Source: Caenorhabditis remanei
Taxonomy: Eukaryota; Nematoda; Chromadorea; Rhabditida; Rhabditidae
Direction: 5' to 3'
NCBI RefSeq assembly: GCF_010183535.1
Contig: NC_071328.1
Span: forward strand, 5,394,001 to 5,458,000
Length of the DNA: 64,000 bases
The notes under the pieces were generated by a model that did not search any database, was not told the DNA's origin, and saw only the letters and a list, made by a program, of their open reading frames with translations. Shown piece by piece: positions 1 through 8,946 of this stretch (its first letter is position 1; each line of letters starts with the position of its first letter). The translations under genes were made by a program, and so were the position numbers.

Positions 1-754
1 AACATTTTTGATTCCGACATTTTCGAATTTTTGGTAAAATCTGGGATCTTTTCACTGCCAAATCACTAGAGAATTAAAAATCAAGAGCTTTTAGAATTTT
101 CCAGAAACTTTGAAACTTCGATTTCGAAATATGGAAATCATAGAGGATCCCGTTTTCTTCTGATTCTGAAACTTCGAATTTTTGAATTTTGAACGAAGAT
201 CTGAAATTTCAAATTGTAAATGTTTTGATTAGATAAGAAACCTTTTTACTGTTTTTCTAGAATTTTCCGTTCAAGATCTTTTTTGTGTTGTATTATTAGC
301 ACGACACGCCTCCTACAACCGCGCTCTACCGTAACGGTAGAAGTTTTTTTACGGAATTGAGAAGCTAATACAAATTTAACGATTTTGAATTGTAAAAATT
401 CTGATTTTCATGTTTTGGTTTTGCAAATTCCAGTAGATTCTTTGTAAAAAAGCTCCTGAGTTTCAAAAGTTCAGAAATCTTCACAACTTTTTCGAATTTT
501 TCTGAAATTTCAGATTAATTTTTTCAAAACTCGTTCCAATTTCAGGCTGGTTCCTCCGTCTGATCTCCGTACTCGCCATCCCTGGATTCGCAATAATCTA
601 CCTTCTCAGTGGCACCGGATCGCTCACCGAACGATTCCGATGGGCGATTACACCTCAACAACGCCGGAATTCAGCCACTTCACTGGCAGCTGATCCAACT
701 CAAATTATCGATAGTTCTTTCCTTGATCCCATTCATACTTTAACTCCCGTTTGA
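1..754 (+). CDS. mod-5: C-terminal exon of SLC6 family transporter, probably the serotonin transporter MOD-5 (partial gene)
   Basis: Only the last coding exon, 546-754, is inside the window; 1-545 is the preceding intron, ending in a TTTCAG acceptor. It encodes about 69 residues. They start in a hydrophobic stretch (LISVLAIPGFAIIYLL) and continue as GTGSLTERFRWAITP, which matches the end of the last membrane helix and the TPG(T)xxERxxxxITP motif at the C-terminus of sodium-coupled neurotransmitter transporters. The tail then runs to a stop at 752-754, with an AATAAA at about 998. MOD-5 clears serotonin at the plasma membrane. The assignment to mod-5 rather than another SLC6 member rests partly on rpb-7 and sec-11 being next door, as I recall for C. 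elegans Y54E10BR. Family membership is firmer than the symbol. Confidence 0.65.
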
Positions 755-1175
755 ATTTATTTCTCTTTTTTTCTTCAAATCTCCAATCGTCCCGAATCTC
801 TTCTCTTTCCCCGATCTCTAATAGCCATCCACGCGGTACCCGTTTCCATTATTTCCATCTCATTTCTCTCTTTTCGTACCACAACAGTATATGTAAATAC
901 TAAATCTACTAATATTTTTATAAGTTATACTTCTTTTTTTCTTTTTCTTCTTTCTTTCAAACCGATATCGTCACCCAGAACTAATGATAGCGTTACAAAT
1001 AAATTCAAATGATTGTAATTCTCAAGACAGATCAGCCATAACCGTAGTAAAGAAAACATGGAGACATAGGGTTAATCACAGGATGCAATAAGTTTCAGAT
1101 TAGTTAAGTATGCATTATGATGGGAGGATTTGAATGTATGTACATGGTACACGTTGTGAAGGGGGGGGGGGGGAG
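755..1175. other. Convergent 3' intergenic region
   Basis: This stretch lies between the 3' ends of the transporter gene (plus strand) and the ARFRP1-type GTPase (minus strand). It holds an AATAAA at about 998 for the transporter and an unbroken run of 13 G at 1161-1173, just past the GTPase stop codon. I see no further gene. Confidence 0.6.
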
Positions 1176-2253
1176 CTAAAGATACAATGGTTGACTAGCT
1201 AATGATCGAACAATCCAATGTACACATCGTTCGATATTCGTTCCTTCGAGTGCTGAGACAGGGAGAACTGCGAGATCTGATCGGTGATTGTCATCTTCTA
1301 ACAGCATTCGGACCTGAAAAAATATATTGAAAAGAGGATGATGTGACTTTGGTGTGTTTCACTATGTTCCATGTTTCATTTCCCCATTTTTTTTAGGTAA
1401 AAATAACTAAAATTTATTGAAATTGCTAAAAAAAATATTTGAGAAAATCACAGTTCGTGACAGAATGATCAAAAATACGCTAGGAGTTTTTAAGACCAAA
1501 AACCCCACTTTCAAGTTCAAAACAGGTATTTTAAAGCACAAAAACGTAGAAATTTGTATATAAAAGCTGTTTTTTTTTCAAATTTATATTTGTCGTTTAT
1601 TTCTAGCAATTTTCACTATAAGATTACCTCCGCAGCCGCTGCAGCTCCTTCCATTTCACTTTTATTCACCGCGACTAGAACTGGAACATTTTGTACAATT
1701 TCATTCGACATTACTTCTTCTGAAAATTTCAAAATATAAATTTAAATTTACTTTCCAAAACTCACTGAACTGAGAAGCAACTATTGGGAAAAGATCACTC
1801 CTCGTGGCATCGACGACAAAAATTAAAGCATTTGCATCGTCATAATATGTTGCCCAGAGTTCTCGGAGACTCTCTTGACCGCCGAGATCCCAGAAATGAA
1901 GACATGTGTTGTTCAGCTCTACTTTGCCGGCTGAAAATTTAATAATATTGATTTTTCAGTTTTTTTTTGAGCAGAAATTCAGAAATTTTCGATTTTCTGC
2001 CAAGAGCTGAACAAAAACTTACTGTTCAAACCAACGGTTGCTGTTATTTTTGACGGGTTTAACACTCCATAATCTTTTACAAAATGTGATTTCGTCTGTT
2101 CCAGAAATGTCTGAAATTATTGAAAACCTCATTATATGGTAATCACTCAGATGGACTAACCGTTTTTCCAGCATTATCAAGTCCAACAATCACCACATAA
2201 TAGTCTTTCTTTTTGAAGAACTTCTCCCAAATCCCGGCCGAAAGTGTATACAT
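1176..2253 (-). CDS. ARF-related small GTPase, ARFRP1 type
   Basis: Five exons: 2161-2253, 2023-2110, 1766-1930, 1628-1719 and 1176-1313. All joins keep frame and give 191 residues (human ARFRP1 is about 200). The start MYTLSAGIWEKFF resembles MYTLLSGLYKYMF of ARFRP1 and was chosen over an upstream in-frame extension for that reason. P-loop GLDNAGKT is at residues 24-31; switch II WDLGGQE, the NKSE version of the NKxD box and a C-terminal SAL box follow. ARFRP1 acts at the trans-Golgi, recruiting ARL1 and golgins. In this family the N-terminus is acetylated rather than myristoylated, which fits the absence of Gly2. The NKSE box departs from NKxD and should be checked. It is transcribed away from rpb-7. 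Confidence 0.85.
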
Positions 2254-2984
2254 GTGTGAGAAGAGATGCCACGAGGCTGAATAAGAATATATATGGATGT
2301 TGGCAGACGGAACGGAGAAGACGCAAAGGGTGTTGCTGGCGCGCGGAGTGTATTCTGAGCTAGCATTTCGCTTGGGTGTCGTGTACAAATTTTATTCCAT
2401 ATTTCGAATTTTTAGATTTTCTTTGAATTCGGAGATTTGTTTATGGAAAACAGGAAGATACTAACAAAACATGATACTCAGCTGTCATGGAAGCATTTTA
2501 AATAATTTTTGTAGCAGTTTGAGTCTAAAAATGAAAAAAATAATTGGATTTCAGAGCTTTTTCATTTATTTCAATCGAATTCCACAAATGCCAAATTACA
2601 AAATTCTCGGCGCATGCAAATTTATTATTACTGGGTCTCGCAGCGCTTTTCAAACTGTAGAATTTGAAGAAGTATTTTGACGCTTTTACTTTCTAACAAG
2701 ACATTTGTGGCGCAGTTGAAAATGTTAATTGGCGAATTTCAATCGATTGCATTTCAAGAAAAAACCTCAATTTTATCAAAATTTGAGTTTTTCCAGAAAG
2801 GCACAGTAAATTTGCTACAAAAATTTAGACGCATGCGAACTTTCTATAACTGGGTCCCGCAACGATTTTAGTATTGAAGCTCGACGTCACCATTGTTTTC
2901 AATAGCTTTTCTTCTTTTCCTCGCTCTTTTTTTTTCTGAATATCTATCGCTATACTATTAAAACTCCAATTTTTCTTGTTTCAG
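2254..2984. promoter_or_regulatory. Divergent intergenic region between the ARFRP1-type gene and rpb-7
   Basis: About 730 bp between two divergent start codons. It must hold both promoters. Short open frames here have no coding signal and no splice connection. Two similar segments, near 2611-2660 and 2822-2875 (GCATGCAAA... TGGGTC and GCATGCGAA... TGGGTC), suggest an old local duplication. A TTTCAG directly before the rpb-7 ATG is a probable trans-splice acceptor. Confidence 0.5.
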
Positions 2985-3509
2985 ATGTTCTTTCACTTGT
3001 CGCTCGATCACGAAGTGTGCCTTCATCCGAAATATTTCGGTCCAAATCTCAATGAGACGATCAAAATGAAACTTTTCAACGAAGTCGAAGGAACTTGCAC
3101 CGGAAAGTACGGATTCGTCATCGCAGTGACCACAATCGACACAATCGGTCACGGACTCATTCAGCCCGGACGTGGATTCGTCATTTATCCAGTGCGGTAC
3201 AAGGCGATCGTGTTCCGCCCGTTCAAAGGACAAGTCGTCGACGGTGTCGTCACTCAAGTCAACAAAGTTGGAATCTTCTGTGACATCGGACCACTCTCAT
3301 GCTTCATCAGTCGTCATTGTATCCCACCAGACATGGAATTCGACCCAAACAGTGAGAAGCCATGCTATAAGACGAATGACGAGGCGACAATCATTCGTAA
3401 CGACGACGAAATTCGGGTGAAACTCATCGGAACACGTGTCGACGCCAACGACATCTTCGCCATCGGAACCTTGATGGACGACTACTTGGGATTGTGCCCG
3501 GCGGAGTGA
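2985..3509 (+). CDS. rpb-7: RNA polymerase II subunit RPB7
   Basis: A single uninterrupted exon of 174 residues; human POLR2G has 172. The ATG follows TTTCAG at 2981-2984 directly, so the mRNA is probably trans-spliced right at the start codon. The sequence aligns nearly end to end with RPB7: the N-terminal tip domain ([20 protein letters not shown]), the [13 protein letters not shown] stretch, IQPGRGFV, and the OB/S1 domain from [13 protein letters not shown] to the end DDYLGL. RPB7 pairs with RPB4 as the polymerase stalk and contacts nascent RNA. sec-11 starts 220 bp downstream on the same strand, typical of a nematode operon. Confidence 0.96.
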   Translation: MFFHLSLDHEVCLHPKYFGPNLNETIKMKLFNEVEGTCTGKYGFVIAVTTIDTIGHGLIQPGRGFVIYPVRYKAIVFRPFKGQVVDGVVTQVNKVGIFCDIGPLSCFISRHCIPPDMEFDPNSEKPCYKTNDEATIIRNDDEIRVKLIGTRVDANDIFAIGTLMDDYLGLCPAE

Positions 3510-3729
3510 TCGCCTTCCGACTGATTATTAATTTTTCTACGTTGTACCATAATTTATCGTCGATCAACCAATCATTATTTATCTGTTCTCTTAAATTCCT
3601 GTTATAATTAAAGGATCTCATTTTGTTCATTCGATCTTTAATTTGTCTCTTTGCTTCGGTTATCTGCCGTTCAATATCTCTTTTTCTCATTGAAAATTAA
3701 CTTTAGTTATGAATCTATGTGGTTTTCAG

Positions 3730-4536
3730 ATGAAGTTCCTTCCGGATGTCGCGATGTTCAGCGAAATTCGACAGATGAATGTCCGTCAGGTGAGAATGAT
3801 GTTTTTATTTGAAAATTGTCCAAAATGAAAAAAAATAGCGCAAGCTTCAATCAGGGACCATCAAGTTTTTCGGTGCCATCTGGAAAAAAAGCCGCCTGAA
3901 AAAACTTATTTTCTATGAAACGCTGAAAGAAAACCTCAAATTTAAATGAAGTGTGCCATGGCTCAGGACAAATTCCCCTATCTCAAAATGGGCTACACGA
4001 GATCACCAAGAATCTAAAAGTTGATAAAAATCAATAGTTTTCAGCTGCTCTACCAATGCCTCAACTTCGCAATGGTAGTCTCATCTGCTCTGATGATTTG
4101 GAAGGGAATGATGGTGTTGACTGGTTCGGATTCTCCTGTTGTCGTCGTACTCTCCGGATCGATGGAGCCTGCATTCTATCGTGGAGACTTGCTCCTTCTC
4201 ACCAATGACCAGAGTGACCCAGTACGCGTCGGAGATATCACTGTTTTCAAGGTCGAAGGAAGAGAGATTCCAATTGTTCACAGAGTCATCAAGGTTCACG
4301 AGAAGACTGCCGATAACACAAAGATTCTGACGAAAGGAGATAATAATCAAGTCGATGATCGTGGTCTCTATGCTCCAGGACAGCTTTGGCTTAGCCGTAC
4401 CGATGTTGTTGGTCGTACGAAAGGACTTCTTCCATACGTCGGAATGGTTACTATCATCATGAACGACTACCCGAAACTCAAATACGCCGTTCTCGCTTTC
4501 CTTGGTCTTTTCGTTTTGTTACATAAGGAGAACTAG
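3730..4536 (+). CDS. sec-11: Signal peptidase catalytic subunit SEC11
   Basis: Two exons, 3730-3789 and 4045-4536, encode 183 residues (human SEC11A 179). It is the S26 serine protease of the ER signal peptidase complex. The short cytosolic N-terminus [20 protein letters not shown] is followed by a membrane anchor (about residues 25-45). The catalytic Ser lies in SGSMEP (Ser59), the catalytic His in VHRVI (His99), and the Asp of the eukaryotic Ser-His-Asp arrangement in GDNN (Asp119). A short C-terminal hydrophobic segment ([13 protein letters not shown]) ends the protein. An AATAAA lies at 4691-4696. It is the likely downstream gene of an operon with rpb-7. Confidence 0.93.
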
Positions 4537-4929
4537 ATGGAAATTCGTCTTCTTTCAATCTCTGTGCAAGTATTATATCAAGCCTGCATTATCATTTTTA
4601 ATTTATTTGTTCGCTGCCTGTGACACCTAGTCCAGATTACTTCTTTTCCACCAAAAAATTTATTTTTCGATCGTATGTCATTGAATGGGTAATAAACATT
4701 AAAAAAGAATATATAGTGACCACTAAACCGAGACTTCTTTGATCGAGCGATTGGGGACGGGAAAATATTCGGATACTTTTAAAACAGAATAGAAATAATA
4801 AAATATAGAAACGAGTTTAAAAAGGGAAGAAAATGAATGTACACAAGCAAAAATTTACAAGTGATGAGAATTTTTTGATAGGAAGGGAAGGCAAACAACA
4901 ATATTGACTCATTGTTGGTAGCGGAAGCT
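4537..4929. other. Convergent 3' intergenic region
   Basis: It contains the sec-11 3' UTR with AATAAA at 4691-4696 and the 3' UTR of the minus-strand RING gene. Translated frames through it are readings of untranslated AT-rich DNA. No further gene is visible. Confidence 0.55.
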
Positions 4930-6064
4930 TTAGTCGAGATCCTCGAGAACCGCTTCTTGAGCCTGAAGATAGATATTTTGTTATGAAATTTAAAAAAAAA
5001 ACTAACCCTTCTCTGATGGTTTCTCTTCCAACTCTTCATGCTGACCTTCTGACGACACACCGGACACGAGTTCTTCGTAGTGAGCCATGGCTCAATGCAC
5101 GGGCGATGGAAGATGTGATTACAATCGAGAGCGCCAACGTCCTCACCAAGTTTGAATGTGTCGAAACAGGTGGTACACTGCACTCCGTTGTCAATCTGCT
5201 CCTGTGTGACCTTTTTCATCGGCAGATACTGTTTTACATCGGCCTCCAAGAATCCACGACTCATCATTCCACCCTCTCCTTGGAACTGTGCCAACAAGTC
5301 TTGCATAGCTGTTTCCAGCTCGACGCGTTCACCATCAGGAATGTTGCCAACAAATTGTGGAACCTGCCCAGCAGCATCCTGAGGACCAGCTCTGTGTGCA
5401 TGTATCTGAATCCCAACTCCACCGGGCATTTGAAACGAGAACGTCACGTTTGGTTGTGGATCTTCACCAGCGGCTGCTGGTCTCGGTTCCATCTGAATTT
5501 AGTAAATGAAATATCCAAAAAATTTTCAGAATAAACTCACTCTGAACATACTGTGAATGAAATCTTCGAGAGTCGGGCCCACATTAGCCTGACGAGCTCC
5601 TGGATCTCCTCCAGCTGCACGTGGAGCTTCTGCTTGTCTCTCTAGTTGTGGTGGCGGATCTCCTTGGTCTGCTTGTTGTTGTGGAGCTGCTTGTGCTGCT
5701 CGTTGCTGCGGGGCTACAAGATCTGCTTCTTGTGGCGGGGCTGTTGGCTCCGCATGTTGTTGGGGGACTGCTTGTTCTCCTTGCTGTTCCTGTGGAATCA
5801 AACCTTCCGGTATCAGTCCTGTGAAGTCTTGTACCATTCCGTTGCGAATTATTTCTGCGATTTGTTGCAAAGCGTGGAATCCAGGTGGCATTCCGGCGGC
5901 GACCACTGAAAGATAAAGTTTCATATCTGAATTTGAAAGAGAAACTTACTCGCTGGTGTGCTCACTTCTTCGACGAACTCTCCCTGACATCTGGTACAAG
6001 CCACCGGAGCGTTTGCATCGAGATCAAACGAACGGGTGCATCTGTGGCAATAATATTGGGGCAT
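4930..6064 (-). CDS. RING-H2 E3 ubiquitin ligase of the RNF115/RNF126 family
   Basis: Four exons: 5950-6064, 5541-5905, 5007-5492 and 4930-4962, giving 332 residues (RNF126 311, RNF115 304). The N-terminus has the family zinc ribbon, CHRCTRSF followed by CTRCQGEF (residues 6-29). The middle is a Pro/Gln/Ala-rich linker with repeated PQQ units, longer than in mammals. The C-terminal half carries the conserved region before the RING and the RING-H2 finger itself: CTTCFDTF, LDCNHIFHRPCIEPWL and CPVC. RNF126 works with BAG6 in degrading mislocalised hydrophobic proteins; that partnership is family knowledge, not visible here. The 11-codon last exon (AQEAVLEDLD) is supported by clean splice sites. 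NOB1 lies 236 bp upstream on the same strand, so the two may be one operon. Confidence 0.88.
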
Positions 6065-6300
6065 TCTGTTAAGAAAAAATAATAATTAAGGAGAAGAGTT
6101 TTGGAGAAGAGTTGAAGATATGACGGCTTGGGTATCAACCAAGTGGAATTTTTCAAAAAAAAGGCAAGTGAACAACAATAAAAGATTTTTCAGAATATAA
6201 GTGGGAGTAGAAGTGAAAACAGAAACAAAACGAGCAAGAAAAAGGTAACAATGTAAAGATTATTAGAAGAAACAACAAGAGAAAAGGAGACAAAAAGTGA

Positions 6301-7802
6301 TTATTTCCTTCTGCCACCACGCTTCGCCTCGTTTCGGTTGCGGCTCTGCTTGGCACGATTATTGATTGTTCGGACTCCGAGCATGGCCGATCTGAAAATT
6401 GTTGGTTTTAGAGGCAACACTCCAGTCAGAAAAAGTCATTTCAATAGGTGAGATGACTGCAGTATCACGAGAGGACTCAGTAAGCGAGACGAGAGATGCA
6501 GACGTTTTTTCTTTCGTTTTTATGCCTTTGCTGACGTCTCTCTGCTGTCTATTTTCGTGTTCTGGTCATTTGTCATTAGTCACTAGCCACAGTTGATCGA
6601 ATGAACGAAAAAGTTGAAAAGAAACCGATAATCACTTACCTGGAATTGACATCATGAACAGAAAACGGGCCATCGGCTAGCGGGTCCAAATGAACTTTGG
6701 CCATTCGCATATGTGGCATCGGTTGATCTTCGAAAAGACGCTCATTGATGGCGTGCTTTCCTCCCTTTGGATTCGCAAGAGTGTAGACGAGTCCACGTCT
6801 ATTGGACATACGATTCCAGTTGATATGCAATTGCTGTTTTCCGTCTTCGTCTACTGATACGGCGCACTGAAAAGAAACATATAATTATTGAGACCAACTT
6901 TACATTTAGGAGGGAAAAAGACCAAGCAGGTGAATTTCGGGACTCACTTTATGCAAAGTTTTGTGTCCACACGACGGGCAAAACTCTTTCGTCATGACAC
7001 TCGTCGTTGTGAAGCAAGTTCTGCATCGAAGCACAAACGATTTGAGTTTACGAATTCTGTATCCGGATAACGAGACGAGACTGAGATTCATGGCAAGCAA
7101 GACGTTTTGAAGGGCGAAATCTGTGGTGAGACATCCAAGAACCATATTCTCTTCGATTTCGAATGCTCCTAATTTTTTCAATGTCTCTTCGATGTTGTCT
7201 TGAGTGATCCATCCAGATTCATCGTCATCGGCATCGCTTTCTGTCTCTGTATTCTCATTTTCAGAAGCTTCAGACCCTTCAACTTCTTCGATAGCTGAAT
7301 CATCGCTTTCTACTTTTTTCTCCACAGCTTTTTGTTCCTCCTCTGTCTTTTCATTATCGATCTCAATCTTTTCTACTTTCTCACTCAAATCTTCAATAAT
7401 CTTCTTTTCCTCCTCTTCTGTAGTCGTTGCGATCTCCTTTTCAGCCACAAATTGTCTATGCAGGTCATATGTCAACGCGATCATTTTGATATCAACCATC
7501 GAAAGTGATTGGAAGTCACCGGTGGTCTTCGAAGCATCGATAACAGCTCTCAGCGCATTTTGTGTTGGCTCACGAAGAATCACTTCGAAAGGAAGAGTTC
7601 CCCAGATTCTGCGAGCTTCCGAGGAACGCAACTCATCCAATATTTGAGGTGGAGCATAGTACTGATCAGCCAATGTCTGGAAAATAAATCGATTTGCTGA
7701 GTAGTCATTCGAGGAAAAACTCACATGAAGACCACGATTAGCAATAATTGCGCATGTGTCAATCACCATGTGTTGAATTGGTTTCTCTTTATTCGCCGCC
7801 AT
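6301..7802 (-). CDS. NOB1, endonuclease for 3' end maturation of 18S rRNA
   Basis: Four exons: 7725-7802, 6948-7676, 6640-6866 and 6301-6391, giving 374 residues (human NOB1 412). The N-terminal PIN nuclease domain begins VIDTCAII, with Asp15 as a likely metal ligand. An acidic Glu/Asp/Ser linker follows (about residues 115-180), then the conserved GWITQDNIEETL and GCLTTDFALQNVLL blocks, the zinc ribbon (CRTCF ... CPSCGHKTL) and a basic tail ending RGGRRK. NOB1 cleaves 20S pre-rRNA at site D in late pre-40S particles. Note that the C. elegans symbol nob-1 belongs to an unrelated Hox gene. It is probably the first gene of an operon with the downstream RING ligase. Confidence 0.93.
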
Positions 7803-8946
7803 CTCTAAATATTACCTTTTACCAGAGCTTTTTACTAGGGCATCGGAACTTGTTGAGGAGAGGTTTCGAGAAGTAAGAAACAGTTATTTCACTACTTTAA
7901 TTATTATGTTCAAAAAACTGAAAAAGATTGGTAAATCCCCAGATAAAACGGATAAAAACGAGAGAGGTCTGGAAATTTCGTCAAAGTTGAAAAAAGTTTT
8001 TTCCCAACGACACTCCACCCTTACGGCAGTGCGTGTTGTTTAGCGAGCCCGTTTTTTACATTTTTCTTTTATCAAATTTGCAATGATTTTTCTAATTTTT
8101 TTGCAAACAAGAAAGCGAAACTTATTCGATTAGAAGTTTAGTTCGCTTCACTGTTAAAATGATAAGAAGAAAATAATCGATTTTCAATTTACTTCCTTCG
8201 TTACTGACGCCCTCTTTAATTGTTATTTAATTAGAACGTTTGACTGCGAGAATCATCAGTTCAATGTCCAGTACTTCTTCTTTATGCCGTCCTTCTTTTC
8301 TCTTCCAGTTATTCTCTTGCCTTTACCGTTAGTTTTACTAAAATATTTTCATATTTGTGCCAATTCGAGGTCATATCCCGCCCGTGGTCTATTTATCCCT
8401 TTGAAAAGAAGTCGTTGTGAATAATAAATCCGATCCGAGAAAGAAAATCTGAATAATACCAAATGCATCGGCACGTAAACAATTCATATGTAAAAGAAGA
8501 AAAAGAAGACGTTGTCGTGCCATCTGAGGAAGTGCTCGTGTCTCCTCAAATTTCCATCGAGATGCGTCTCTTTTCTTCTGAACAATTCAGTTAAACTATC
8601 TATCTTTTTGTTTCTTCTCTTCACATCCGATTAAATTTTTAATTATTTAGTGTCCTCCCTACTCGGCTTCCCGTTTCTTCTCTCTCTTCCCCACTTCTCT
8701 TCCTTTTTTTCTTCTCGCTTGACCACATTCAACATGAGAGCTCTGCTGCATTCTCTCTCCCGGAAGAGCAGTCAATAAGCCAGAGCTACTTTGCGAGTCT
8801 CAGTCATCTCTTAAATCGCCCGTTTATTTCACCTGTGTCACGTCTCCATGGAGATTCCTTCTTTTTTCAGTCCGCTAACTTTTTTTCTGATTTCTTCTTC
8901 TTCATTGTTTATAGACGGATTCATATTCATCTCCCAAATTTTCAGA
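7803..8946. promoter_or_regulatory. Divergent promoter region between NOB1 and mek-2
   Basis: About 1.1 kb of AT-rich, partly pyrimidine-rich DNA between divergent start codons. A long C/T-rich tract at about 8620-8720 is the most obvious feature. The frame at 8848-9078 overlaps the mek-2 start but its upstream half looks like 5' leader. No other gene is supported. Confidence 0.5.

Larger units (their letters stand above)
2985..4536 (+). other. Probable two-gene operon rpb-7 / sec-11
   Basis: The genes are in tandem with 220 bp between the rpb-7 stop and the sec-11 ATG, and sec-11 starts right after a TTTTCAG acceptor at 3723-3729. This is the spacing and signal of SL2 trans-spliced downstream genes in Caenorhabditis. 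No polyadenylation hexamer of the standard type was noted in the gap. Confidence 0.6.
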
